64,000 nt of DNA, from NCBI RefSeq assembly GCF_043643765.1, contig NZ_JBHZSP010000007.1:168478-232477 (forward strand). The letters are read 5' to 3'. The position numbers and the translations under genes are program-made. This document shows positions 1 to 8,198 of the stretch, one piece after another (position 1 is the first letter of the stretch; the number at the start of each line of letters is the position of its first letter). The notes under the pieces are model-generated. The model was given only the letters and a program-made list of their open reading frames with translations. It made no database searches and was not told where the DNA came from. The DNA is from Marinomonas posidonica_A. Its GTDB lineage: Bacteria > Pseudomonadota > Gammaproteobacteria > Pseudomonadales > Marinomonadaceae.

Positions 1-322
1 GCGAATAAGTCTTCTGAACATCAGTCTTATCAGAGAAATGGCCTATCAAGGCAAGAGTGAGCAGGAATGTTAATACCTTTCAATCACTCTTAACACAGAG
101 AGGCCGTTTCTCTGAAAGACCCGAAGGGCGTTAGCTAAGCTCTCTTTATTCTTTGTTAAGCTTCTTGCCAATATGTTCATATTGGACGGCGAAACTTGCC
201 TCGAATACAAGAGAGTTATCCACACGCTGACCCCTACATGGATGTAGGGGATTAGAGCAATGCAGGAGCACGTTGCCGTAGTCAGTGGACTTGTTCGTAC
301 CTTCCTTAATTCAAACAAGGTG
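1..322. other. left-edge stretch without a firm gene
   Basis: The first 322 bases hold no gene I can support. A short open frame on the + strand runs off the left edge and stops at 71-73; it could be the C-terminal end of a gene lying outside the window, but 23 residues are too few to identify. A DnaA-box-like TTATCCACA lies at 216-224 and a perfect hairpin at 231-250. An open frame on the minus strand (70-351) overlaps the VF530 gene and resembles no family I know. Confidence 0.4.
231..250 (+). promoter_or_regulatory. short perfect hairpin upstream of the VF530 gene
   Basis: CCCCTACA and TGTAGGGG form an 8-bp perfect stem around TGGA. No T-run follows on either strand, so it is not a standard terminator. 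The AGGGG in its right arm is the best Shine-Dalgarno-like sequence for an alternative ATG at 260, so pairing would hide it. It could equally be a protein-binding palindrome. Confidence 0.4.
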
Positions 323-547
323 ATGAAATTGAAAGAGACACAAGACAACAATCCTCTTCATGGGGTGACACTAGAGAAAATAGTAACCGATCTTCAGGCA
401 CACTTCGGATGGGAAGAATTGGCTTTTTTGGTGAACATTAACTGCTTTAAAAAAGACCCTTCGGTTAAGTCGAGTTTAAAGTTTTTGCGTCGTACGCCTT
501 GGGCCCGTGATAAGGTCGAAGCGCTTTATATCAACACGTTCTACTAG
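323..547 (+). CDS. VF530 family (DUF2132) DNA-binding protein
   Basis: Small protein of the VF530/DUF2132 family, recognised by NPLHGVTLEKI near the N-terminus, the GWEEL segment, and the C-terminal run SLKFLRRTPWARDKVE. VF530 of Vibrio fischeri is described as a DNA-binding protein; the cellular role is not known. The start at 323 gives 74 residues and places NPLHG close to the N-terminus, as is usual. An in-frame ATG at 260 would add 21 residues that do not look conserved, although its Shine-Dalgarno (AGGGG at 246-250) is better spaced. The gene is monocistronic and converges on the diguanylate cyclase gene. Confidence 0.8.
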   Translation: MKLKETQDNNPLHGVTLEKIVTDLQAHFGWEELAFLVNINCFKKDPSVKSSLKFLRRTPWARDKVEALYINTFY

Positions 548-551
548 CGGA

Positions 552-1598
552 TTAATTGATTTCATCCGCTAGGTCGCTGTGGTGTACCAGATTACGGCCT
601 TTATGTTTGGCTGAGTAGAGATTTTTGTCGGCCGCTTTAAGGAATTTTCTAAACGAGTGGCCTTGTTGTAATTTGGCGATGCCTATACTGACGGTAATGT
701 TAATTTGATGTTTGCTGGCTCGAAACACGCTGTGTTCAACGCGAACACGAATATTCTCAGCAAAATCATAGGCTTGAGTGGCCGAGGCGTCTTTCAGAAT
801 GATGAGGAATTCTTCCCCGCCAATACGATACACATTGTCTTTATCGGCATAAAATTGCAGTAGTTCAGATAATTCGATGAGCACTTGATCGCCTACTTCA
901 TGACCATATTTATCATTCACAGTTTTGAAAAAATCAATGTCAACAACGAGCAGTCGTGTGGCCCATTCCGTATCAATGTAAAGGTTTTGGGTTTTGCGAT
1001 TAAAGTGATCGAAGAAGAGTTTTAAAGCGTGGCGATTTTTAGCACCAGTCAGTGGATCCTCAAACGCCATTTTGGCTAATAACTGGTTGTTGTTTGTCTG
1101 TTGCAATTCATAGAGATAGCAAACCCCATAGATCATGAAATACGCCAGCACAAAATTGAGAATGGAGCGATATTGGATAAAACTGTCTGTGTCTGATCGA
1201 TAATAAATAATGAAGATGGTTGGGAACGACGCCAAAATCGTGTAGCAAAGCCCCGCTTTTGCCCCGCCGAGTAAACAGAAAATAGCCGGCAATAAAATAA
1301 GCCAATAAATGGAGCCTGCTCTTAAGTCAGCAAAAGCAAAGGCTAGGATAGCGCTACAACAAAGCGTGATGATAAAAATATGTCGATGCCATGTTTTACT
1401 TTTGTTGTGGTAAGACACCCAGAAGAAATAAAAGTTAAGTGCAGCAAGAACAATTTGAATGGTGCCTAGGTTTTTTTGCTCTAACATGAAATTATTCAGC
1501 AGACAGAAAAACAGAAGAATGATGCCTGTACTTAAGCTCAGCCATTTGTGAAGCGTATTGCGAGTCGCATTAAATATGGAGTTGGTAACAGGGCTCAT
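552..1598 (-). CDS. membrane diguanylate cyclase (GGDEF)
   Basis: Predicted to make cyclic di-GMP from two GTP at the inner membrane. The first ~165 residues are strongly hydrophobic, with about five or six membrane segments, and form an unclassified membrane sensor module. A C-terminal GGDEF domain follows with an intact GGEEF active site near residue 260 and the preceding metal-binding segment VVDIDFFKTVND. The RxxD inhibitory site is absent: its Arg position is Ala (ADKD before the active site), so product inhibition through the I-site is unlikely. The gene stands alone, convergent with the VF530 gene (4 bp gap). Confidence 0.9.
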   Translation of the reverse strand: MSPVTNSIFNATRNTLHKWLSLSTGIILLFFCLLNNFMLEQKNLGTIQIVLAALNFYFFWVSYHNKSKTWHRHIFIITLCCSAILAFAFADLRAGSIYWLILLPAIFCLLGGAKAGLCYTILASFPTIFIIYYRSDTDSFIQYRSILNFVLAYFMIYGVCYLYELQQTNNNQLLAKMAFEDPLTGAKNRHALKLFFDHFNRKTQNLYIDTEWATRLLVVDIDFFKTVNDKYGHEVGDQVLIELSELLQFYADKDNVYRIGGEEFLIILKDASATQAYDFAENIRVRVEHSVFRASKHQINITVSIGIAKLQQGHSFRKFLKAADKNLYSAKHKGRNLVHHSDLADEIN

Positions 1599-1677
1599 TT
1601 ATCTACATCTCAAAGAAAAATAAGGACGATCGAGTTAGAGCGTCATATTCTCTCTCAAAAGACTAGATGAGTTTTAC

Positions 1678-2154
1678 TTATTTAAGTAACAAATTGTTAT
1701 CTATTGGTGTGAAGTGAGTCGCAGTTTGGATTAAAGACTGAGCGGTAAGTGCTTCAACACCATACACTTCCACTCTAGTATGATGTTTTTCCGTCAGAGT
1801 CTTTGCCAATAAGTCAAAATCGCCATCGCCAGAGGCCAGTACTAACACATCTGAGTGGGTACCGTATTCAAGGGCATCAATCGTAATGCCAACGTCCCAA
1901 TCGCCTTTCGCGGAACCATCTGAGCGTTGAATAAAAGGTTTTAGCTTCACTTCAAAACCTATGGCACGCAAAATATTTTGAAATTGACGTTGTTTTTCAT
2001 CCCCTCGATCAATGGCATACGCGATGGCTTTGACCACATTTCTATCGGCCGTTATTTCTCGCCAAAATGCATTGTAATCAAAGGAGCGGCCAAAGCTGTG
2101 GCGAGTGGTGTAATAAATATTTTGAACGTCGACTAAGATGGTCACGTTTTGCAT
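1678..2154 (-). CDS. NYN domain (LabA/DUF88-like) protein
   Basis: 158-residue protein made almost entirely of a NYN domain, a PIN-like fold often with metal-dependent ribonuclease activity. Conserved acidic residues are visible in LVDVQN (near residue 9), GDWDVGITID (near 88) and ASGDGDFD (near 110), in the order expected for a PIN-type active site. The start has a good Shine-Dalgarno (AGGAG, 6 nt before ATG). It lies downstream of the membrane-anchored protein gene on the same strand with a ~40 bp gap, so the two may be co-transcribed. The RNA substrate is unknown. Confidence 0.8.
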   Translation of the reverse strand: MQNVTILVDVQNIYYTTRHSFGRSFDYNAFWREITADRNVVKAIAYAIDRGDEKQRQFQNILRAIGFEVKLKPFIQRSDGSAKGDWDVGITIDALEYGTHSDVLVLASGDGDFDLLAKTLTEKHHTRVEVYGVEALTAQSLIQTATHFTPIDNNLLLK

Positions 2155-2195
2155 TGCAAGCTCCTGTATGGCTCGATTGGTAAGTTAAGCCGCTG

Positions 2196-3104
2196 TCAGT
2201 TAGCTGGCAAGGTGACCTTTAATTTGGCCTGTTGTGCCAACATCTTTTGCTCTGCGATCAAAGCCAATTGCTTTAAATTCATCGCAGTATTAGGTGAAAA
2301 CGTTAGCGATAGCGTTGCTGGTTCTAATAAATATTGATCAAGTGTACGTGCTAGTTCCAGAGCGTTAGAGCTGCCTTGTGGAGCAAGTTTTAGTTGATCC
2401 ATTATCTGGTTAAGTTTGAGGATCCGCCACTCATTTGAACGCTGCGGCCAATCACCAGAAAGATGTTGAAGCAATCCCATATCTTGGTAGGTGATGCTAA
2501 GCTGTTCAATACTAAGCTGTTCCCCATAGAGATATAAAATGGCTTCGGGCTGGCCTAATGCCACGGACGCTAACCAGTCAGTACGAAGATCCACTAATGA
2601 GAGGTCCTGTTTTGACAGTTGTGTGTGGCTGATGACATTTAGCTTACCCGCGTCTTTGATGTCTAAATTAAGATGAGATTCTAGAGTGTCACCCTCCAAA
2701 GTTGACTGAAAAGAACCCTTGCCTAAGACGTGTTTGAGTCCCGCTTGTCGGAATAAGGCCGCCGTCTCTCGTGAGAGCTGATTAACCGGTGTCTCTTTTA
2801 TCCAAAAATCCACGTCTAAATTGGGTTGCTTGAATAAGTAAGAGTTGAACGAAATACGAGCGAAATTAAGCCAAGGTGCAGAGTTGGGGCCAAAGCGAAC
2901 ATTTTCTAATGAAGGTGTGAGCGTAAATGGGTCAAGGTGCACAGAGTCATATTTGATAAGGGTTTGCAGCCCTGCGTTGGTAATGCGTTGTTGGATTTTT
3001 TCTTCGGCATATTCTGCGCCAAATTTTTGAGTTAAATACAGGGCAAAAATGACGGCGCAGGCCGCGAGAATCAAAAAAGAGACAGCCTTTGCTATCTTGG
3101 ACAT
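2196..3104 (-). CDS. hypothetical single-pass membrane protein, periplasmic domain
   Basis: I do not recognise a named family. The N-terminus has one hydrophobic segment (about residues 5-25), followed by a ~275-residue soluble part rich in alternating beta-type sequence (for example YDSVHLDPFTLTPSLENVRF), reminiscent of AsmA/DUF945-like periplasmic proteins; that resemblance is inference only. I chose ATG at 3104; a TTG four codons upstream (3116) is the other option. The gene is in line with the NYN gene and divergent from the RNase J-like gene. Confidence 0.6.
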   Translation of the reverse strand: MSKIAKAVSFLILAACAVIFALYLTQKFGAEYAEEKIQQRITNAGLQTLIKYDSVHLDPFTLTPSLENVRFGPNSAPWLNFARISFNSYLFKQPNLDVDFWIKETPVNQLSRETAALFRQAGLKHVLGKGSFQSTLEGDTLESHLNLDIKDAGKLNVISHTQLSKQDLSLVDLRTDWLASVALGQPEAILYLYGEQLSIEQLSITYQDMGLLQHLSGDWPQRSNEWRILKLNQIMDQLKLAPQGSSNALELARTLDQYLLEPATLSLTFSPNTAMNLKQLALIAEQKMLAQQAKLKVTLPAN

Positions 3105-3262
3105 GAAATTATTCAAACGTATTTTCCATCGTGGTGCGTAGGTGAATTAGCGGCAACATAATCCCAACAAGATATGTTGCCAGACAGGCTGTGATCTTAT
3201 CGGAAAGTACGTAGTATAGGAAAGGTATAGCTTACCATTCTAGATTAACTGAGGAGGTTAAT

Positions 3263-4615
3263 ATCCGTCATTTAGTACCATCGCCACAGGATTTATGGTT
3301 TTTACCCTTAGGTGGCACAGGTGAAATCGGTATGAACATGAATCTTTATGGGCATGACGGCCAATGGTTGATGGTAGATTGCGGTGTGTCTTTTAATGAG
3401 TCTTTATCGTCTCAAGATGCACTGACATCCGAAGTGGTTAGTGCGGATCCTAGCTTTATCAGTGAACAAAAAGAGCGTTTAGCCGGTATGGTGATTACTC
3501 ATGCACATGAAGATCATGTCGGGGCGGTACCTTATTTATGGCGGCGTTTTAAATGTCCTGTCTACACGACGCGTTTTACCGCTGAAGTCTTGCGCCGTAA
3601 ATTGGCTCAAGTTGGTTTAGAACAAGATGTGCCAATCATCATTGTCGATGATGGTGAGAGTAAACGGATTGGTCCATTTCAAGTCACTTGGTTGGCCTTA
3701 ACCCACTCCATGCCTGACGCTTTTTCAGTGACCATTGATACGCCAGCCGGACGAGTGTTTCATACTGGTGATTGGAAAATCGACAAACAACCTGTGGTTG
3801 GAGAAGGCTTTGTGGCCAGTCGCTTTAGTGCGTTAGCGAAGCAAAACATGCTCGCCATGGTGTGCGATTCAACCAATGCCCTGCAAGCGGGTCATTCCCT
3901 TTCTGAAAGCGACTGTTATCAAGGTTTGTTGGCGGCGATCAAAGGTGAAAAAAATCGCGTAGTCGTTGGCTGTTTTAGCAGTAATCTGGCGCGCTTGGTG
4001 TCGCTCGGGCGAGTGGCACAAGAAACGGGACGCTACTTGGCGTTAATCGGCCGCTCTTTACTGAATATGGTCAGCATTGCTCGTACCACAGGTCATTGGC
4101 CTGAGGATTTGCCTTTAATTGACGCCGCGCACATTGGTTACTTACCTCGTGAAGAGGTGTTGGCGGTGGCGACCGGCAGTCAGGGGGAACCCCGAGCAAC
4201 CTTAAACCGTTTGGCCGCAAATAACTGTTTTGACTTGACGCTGGAGGCCGACGATCTGGTGCTGTTTTCCGCCATGATGATTCCGGGTAATGAAAACGAC
4301 ATTATGCGTTTGGTGAGTCAATTTAAAGGCCAAAACATTCGCACCTTACAACAGCAGGATACGGATCTGGCGATTCATGTGAGTGGTCACCCTTATCAGG
4401 ATGAATTACGACAACTGTATTCTTGGGTGCAGCCAGAAATCGCCATTCCTGTTCATGGGGAGGCGGCGCACTTAGCGGCCAATGCCGAGGTAGCCAAAGC
4501 CAGTCATGTACCAAGGCAGCTGGTTGGAAAAAATGGCGACCTGTATCAACTTGCGCCGAATGTTACTGTGATACGCCAAGCCGTAAAAACCGGCCGCATT
4601 GCCTTACTGCGTTAG
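3263..4615 (+). CDS. RNase J-like metallo-beta-lactamase/beta-CASP protein
   Basis: Predicted zinc-dependent RNA-processing nuclease of the RNase J group. It shows GGTGEIGMNM at the N-terminus, the metal site HAHEDH, an Asp in HTGDW, the beta-CASP segments GCFSSNLARL and HVSGHP, and the final metal His in IPVHGE. At about 450 residues it lacks the ~100-residue C-terminal domain of Bacillus RNase J1. The first ATG is at 3332, but starting there removes GGTGEIG. The frame is open back to a stop at 3212 with no ATG, GTG or TTG; a strong GAGGAGG (3251-3257) sits 5 nt before an in-frame ATC at 3263, so I place the start there. The gene overlaps the end of epmB by 4 bp on the opposite strand. Confidence 0.75.
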   Translation: MRHLVPSPQDLWFLPLGGTGEIGMNMNLYGHDGQWLMVDCGVSFNESLSSQDALTSEVVSADPSFISEQKERLAGMVITHAHEDHVGAVPYLWRRFKCPVYTTRFTAEVLRRKLAQVGLEQDVPIIIVDDGESKRIGPFQVTWLALTHSMPDAFSVTIDTPAGRVFHTGDWKIDKQPVVGEGFVASRFSALAKQNMLAMVCDSTNALQAGHSLSESDCYQGLLAAIKGEKNRVVVGCFSSNLARLVSLGRVAQETGRYLALIGRSLLNMVSIARTTGHWPEDLPLIDAAHIGYLPREEVLAVATGSQGEPRATLNRLAANNCFDLTLEADDLVLFSAMMIPGNENDIMRLVSQFKGQNIRTLQQQDTDLAIHVSGHPYQDELRQLYSWVQPEIAIPVHGEAAHLAANAEVAKASHVPRQLVGKNGDLYQLAPNVTVIRQAVKTGRIALLR

Positions 4616-5646
4616 TTGGACTCAAAGATGGGCGCAAACACCGTTTTGGCGGTTTTTCCGGGAATTTCTTTGGCGAGCCTTGGTACTAGATAGCCAGGTA
4701 ATTCGGCGGCGACCTTGCCCATGAGTTGCTGGGCCGTTTCAACGGAAAGGTCGAAGTGTGCCGCCCCCGCAACGGGGTCGAGTGTAAACAGGTAATAAGG
4801 CAAAATGCCGGCCGAGAAAACCGCTTCACTTAAATCCACTTGCGCTTGCACCGTATCGTTAATGCCTTTAAGTAGCACGCCTTGATTTAACAAAGTGACG
4901 CCTATTTTTTTGAGCTTAAAGGCCGCCTCAATTACTTCTTGATCAACTTCATTAGCATGATTAATGTGCCACACCATAACAATGTCTAAACGGCTTTTGG
5001 AAAAGCGGGTGAGCAAGGCATCGCTAATGCGGACAGGGATGACCACAGGAAGACGAGAGTGAATGCGTAAGCGTTTGATTTGCGGTAAGTCTTCTAACTT
5101 GAGTAGCTTATCCGCCAGTAAGGCATCCTTCATCATCAGTGGGTCACCACCGCTTAAAATGACTTCATTGACCTCTGGATGAGCTTCTAGGTAGTCGATC
5201 ACACTTTGCCATTCGGCTTGTGCTAATTGGTTATCACCATAAGGAAAATGCCGACGAAAACAGTAGCGACAGTTTATCGCACAGGTGCCAGTGGTAATGA
5301 CCAGCAGACGGCGTTTGTACTTATGTACAATGGCTTTTTGCGGAGTGTGCTCCGCTTCGTCTAATGGGTCTGCCGTATAGCCAGGAACCATCTGCATTTC
5401 GCGTGGACTGGGAAGGATTTGCTTTAACAAAGGGTCGTCAGGGTTGCCGTATTCGATGCGTGATAAATAAGGACGAGGCGCTAACAGACGAAAACTTTGG
5501 TGTGCTGCCATGCCTTCGGGAATCAAGTCTTTTGGTAATCCTAGATGGTCAATGAGCTCAGGTAAGGAAGTAATCGCCTGAGTAAGGTGTTCGGGCCAAG
5601 TTAGCGTCTGTTCAGTTTGAATTGGTATCACGTCAAATATCTGCAA
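4612..5646 (-). CDS. epmB: EF-P beta-lysylation protein EpmB (lysine 2,3-aminomutase)
   Basis: Radical-SAM, PLP-dependent aminomutase that turns (S)-alpha-lysine into (R)-beta-lysine for EF-P modification. The cluster-binding CAINCRYC (Cx3Cx2C) lies near residues 120-127, followed by FRRHFPY; LSGGDPLM is the usual SAM-binding glycine-rich segment. The length (344 residues) is normal for YjeK/EpmB, which is shorter than the clostridial aminomutase. It is divergent from efp with about 180 bp between them, and epmA lies 9 kb away, so all three parts of the modification pathway are in this window. Confidence 0.95.
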   Translation of the reverse strand: MQIFDVIPIQTEQTLTWPEHLTQAITSLPELIDHLGLPKDLIPEGMAAHQSFRLLAPRPYLSRIEYGNPDDPLLKQILPSPREMQMVPGYTADPLDEAEHTPQKAIVHKYKRRLLVITTGTCAINCRYCFRRHFPYGDNQLAQAEWQSVIDYLEAHPEVNEVILSGGDPLMMKDALLADKLLKLEDLPQIKRLRIHSRLPVVIPVRISDALLTRFSKSRLDIVMVWHINHANEVDQEVIEAAFKLKKIGVTLLNQGVLLKGINDTVQAQVDLSEAVFSAGILPYYLFTLDPVAGAAHFDLSVETAQQLMGKVAAELPGYLVPRLAKEIPGKTAKTVFAPIFESN

Positions 5647-5710
5647 AATTGAGTTAATTTAGGTTATGATTGCGCCAACGAATTTCGGCCAATGAGGCCT
5701 TTGGCTCATA

Positions 5711-5768
5711 AAGATCTCTGCAAACGCTATTTTATAATGAATGACATAAAAACGTTTGCAGAGATCTT
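5711..5768. promoter_or_regulatory. 16-bp perfect inverted repeat in the epmB-efp intergenic region
   Basis: AAGATCTCTGCAAACG (5711-5726) is repeated exactly as its reverse complement at 5753-5768. The 26-nt spacer is AT-rich and contains a consensus -10 hexamer TATAAT at 5733-5738, with no clear -35. Neither arm is followed by a T-run, so this is more likely an operator, or a structure in the efp leader, than a terminator. Confidence 0.6.
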
Positions 5769-5825
5769 AGACTGACATGATACGCCAGTCAGAGCTTTTT
5801 CTCTAAACATATACGGTGAGGATGT

Positions 5826-6401
5826 ATGGCAAATATTTCTACCAGCGACATGCGCGGCGGCACAAAAGTAATGGTTGATGGCGATCCATGTGCAGTTTTG
5901 GATAACGAACACGTAAAACCCGGTAAAGGTCAAGCCTTTAACCGTTTAAAGTTGCGTAACCTGAAAACCGGTCGTGTTTGGGAACGTACCTTTAAGTCTG
6001 GCGATACTTTGGAAGCAGCTGATGTAATGGATACCGATATGGAATACCTTTACACAGATGGTGAGTTCTGGCATTTCATGGCGGTTGACGGTTCGTTTGA
6101 GCAACACGCAGCAGATGAAAATGCCATTGCCGATACGAAGAATTGGTTGAAGGAACAAGAAAAATACGTTGTCACTCTATACAACGGAGCGCCACTGGCG
6201 GTGACGCCACCAAACTTCATTGAATTGGAAGTGGTTGATACGGATCCGGGTGTAAAAGGTGATACGGCGAACGGAGGTTCTAAACCAGCTTTCTTAACCA
6301 CAGGTGCTATGGTTCGTGTGCCTTTGTTTATCAATATTGGTGAAGTGCTTCGTGTAGACACTCGCAGTGGTGAATACGTTTCGCGCGCGACGGGCAAATA
6401 A
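5826..6401 (+). CDS. efp: translation elongation factor P
   Basis: EF-P relieves ribosome stalling at polyproline stretches. All 191 residues align with the bacterial family: the KOW-like N-terminal domain carries the modification loop KPGKGQAF with the target Lys34, followed by the OB domains ending in VDTRSGEYVSRA. Lys34 with neighbouring EpmA and EpmB indicates beta-lysylation rather than rhamnosylation, which uses Arg. The Shine-Dalgarno GGTGAGG precedes ATG. It is monocistronic with its own terminator at 6431. Confidence 0.98.
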   Translation: MANISTSDMRGGTKVMVDGDPCAVLDNEHVKPGKGQAFNRLKLRNLKTGRVWERTFKSGDTLEAADVMDTDMEYLYTDGEFWHFMAVDGSFEQHAADENAIADTKNWLKEQEKYVVTLYNGAPLAVTPPNFIELEVVDTDPGVKGDTANGGSKPAFLTTGAMVRVPLFINIGEVLRVDTRSGEYVSRATGK

Positions 6402-6430
6402 GCCTTGTTAGCACAGTAGGATCGAAGAGA

Positions 6431-6456
6431 AAGGGAAGCGTCGGCTTCCCTTTTTT
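6431..6456 (+). terminator. rho-independent terminator of efp
   Basis: GGGAAGC and GCTTCCC form a stem around GTCG, followed by TTTTTT. It lies 30 bp after the efp stop and just before the end of the convergent GMC oxidoreductase gene. Confidence 0.9.
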
Positions 6457-6470
6457 ATGCCCGCGATTTG

Positions 6471-8072
6471 TTAATTGTCTGCTGTCTTACCTGACAAAAT
6501 GTGTTCGGCTGCTTTATTGGCGATTGCCAGTGTTGGGGCGGTGGTATTGCCGCTGACCAAGGTGGGCATGATAGAAGCATCAACCACTCGGAGTTTATCT
6601 ATGCCGATCACTTTCAGGTTTTCATCGACAACCGACATATCATCTGTGCCCATTTTGCAGGTGCCAACTGGGTGATAAATGCTTTCTGCGTGTTGTCGTA
6701 TGTAGTCGATTTTTTCGGCTTCCGTTAAGATTGACTTGGCTGGACGCCAAGTTTGTTTGGAAAACCTTTTTAGTTTAGCTTGTTGTAAAATCTCATTGGC
6801 ACAGTCGAATGCTCTTAGCATGCCCTGCATGTCTTCTGCTGTGGATAAATAGTTAGCTTCAATTCTAGGTGCATCAAAGGGGGAATTAGAATGCAAACCA
6901 ATATGACCACGACTGGTAGGGCGCAGTAAGCATGCTCGCAGGGTATAACCAAAATATCGCGTGGTGGGCCACAGATTCAGACCGTGATCCACTTCCACAG
7001 CAGGCAAAAAATGCAGTTGTACATCGGGTCTTGGGTTGTCTTTTTGGGTGGTAACAAAGGCACCTGCTTCCGCCATATTTGAGGCCAATAAACCGCGACG
7101 CTTAGTGTATTGAATTACGGCCTTGATGCCTTGTGGTAAGAAGCTTGGGTGAAAGGAAATACTGGAGCGGGTTTTGTCCAAGTGAATCAAGCTTATGTCT
7201 AAATGGTCTTGCAAATTTTGTCCTACCCCCGCTAGTTCATGTTCTACTTTAATACCGTGAGGGGTTAATTCATGACTCGTACCAATGCCGGATAACATAA
7301 GAATCTGCGGGCTGTGTATGGCGCCAGCGGACAAGAGAATTTCTTTATCCGCTTTGAGAAAATGCGATTTGCCGTCCTTGCGATACAAAACACCTGTGGC
7401 GGCTTTATCTTGCAACTGAATCTTTTCCACTTGTGCTTGTGAAATGATGGTCAAGTTGGTTCTTTGCTTAGCTTTATTGAGAAACGCGTGAGCCGCGCTG
7501 CAGCGTTGACCTCGATTTTGCATCACATCGTAAAAGCCTGCGCCCAATTGCTTGGCACCATTGAAATCAGCGTTAAGAGGTAAACCGTATTCTCGGCAGG
7601 CGTCGATAAAAGCTTGCGAAAGAGGGTGCTGGTGTCGAAGTGCTTGTACTTGTAATTCGCCATCGCCTCCATGCCAAGTATTTTCGCCTCTATGATAATG
7701 CTCAGTGGCTTTGAAATGAGGTAATAAGCTGGCGTAATCCCATCCCTCAACACCCTGTCTTTGCCAATCATCATAATCTTCGGCTTGGCCGCGGGTGTAA
7801 CACATGGCATTGATGGCAGAACTACCGCCTAAGCCTTTGCCTCTGGGCCAAAATAGTTGTCGATTGTTTAATTCCGGTTCGGCTTTGGTACGTAATGCCC
7901 AATTAAATTTGCGGCTACGCATTAAACCAATAATGCCGGCGGGAATGGTGACTAAGGGATGGTTATTTGAACCGCCTGCTTCCAGAAGGGTGACTTGCCA
8001 TTGCGGGTTTTGAGACAAGCGTTCGGCTAACAAACAGCCTGCCGCACCGCCGCCAATGATGATGTAATCCAT
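6471..8072 (-). CDS. GMC family FAD-dependent oxidoreductase (choline/alcohol dehydrogenase-like)
   Basis: Flavoprotein of the glucose-methanol-choline family that oxidises an alcohol to an aldehyde. Visible are the N-terminal dinucleotide-binding IIIGGGAAGC with its Glu (LLEAGG), the GMC signature WPRGKGLGGSSAINAM, and the C-terminal catalytic region with YHPVGTCKMG and the final GNTTAPTLAIANKAAE. Length (533 residues from this ATG) fits BetA/AlkJ-type enzymes. A GTG three codons upstream is an alternative start. No betaine aldehyde dehydrogenase or BetI is adjacent, so choline is not specifically supported as substrate. Confidence 0.9.
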   Translation of the reverse strand: MDYIIIGGGAAGCLLAERLSQNPQWQVTLLEAGGSNNHPLVTIPAGIIGLMRSRKFNWALRTKAEPELNNRQLFWPRGKGLGGSSAINAMCYTRGQAEDYDDWQRQGVEGWDYASLLPHFKATEHYHRGENTWHGGDGELQVQALRHQHPLSQAFIDACREYGLPLNADFNGAKQLGAGFYDVMQNRGQRCSAAHAFLNKAKQRTNLTIISQAQVEKIQLQDKAATGVLYRKDGKSHFLKADKEILLSAGAIHSPQILMLSGIGTSHELTPHGIKVEHELAGVGQNLQDHLDISLIHLDKTRSSISFHPSFLPQGIKAVIQYTKRRGLLASNMAEAGAFVTTQKDNPRPDVQLHFLPAVEVDHGLNLWPTTRYFGYTLRACLLRPTSRGHIGLHSNSPFDAPRIEANYLSTAEDMQGMLRAFDCANEILQQAKLKRFSKQTWRPAKSILTEAEKIDYIRQHAESIYHPVGTCKMGTDDMSVVDENLKVIGIDKLRVVDASIMPTLVSGNTTAPTLAIANKAAEHILSGKTADN

Positions 8073-8148
8073 ATAAAGCACTCGTTTTGTTATTGGTATC
8101 GCGCTAATGAATTGATGTTACCTTATGTTTGTTCATGACAGAACCAAT

Positions 8149-8179
8149 AAAAAAAGGGAAACCATTTTGGTTTCCCTTT
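8149..8179 (-). terminator. terminator of the CurA-like gene
   Basis: AAAGGGAAACC and GGTTTCCCTTT form an 11-bp stem. Read on the minus strand it ends in a run of seven T. It lies just after the stop of the zinc-independent reductase gene. Confidence 0.9.
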
Positions 8180-8198
8180 CCCATGTGAGAGCAAAATA

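Noticed and set aside
2..73. Open frame running in from the left edge and ending at 71-73
   Set aside because: Only 23 codons are visible and nothing identifies a protein; it may be the tail of a gene outside the window.
216..224. DnaA box as sign of a replication origin
   Set aside because: A single box without an AT-rich unwinding region or dnaA/dnaN neighbours does not support an origin.
70..351. 93-codon open frame on the minus strand at the left edge
   Set aside because: It overlaps the VF530 gene, resembles no family, and its composition looks like non-coding sequence read in frame.
5946..6397. Long antisense frames inside efp
   Set aside because: They are antisense to a clearly conserved gene and have no ribosome-binding site or homology.
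6471..8072. Choline dehydrogenase BetA
   Set aside because: The GMC fold is clear but betB, betI and choline transporters are absent, so the specific substrate is not supported.
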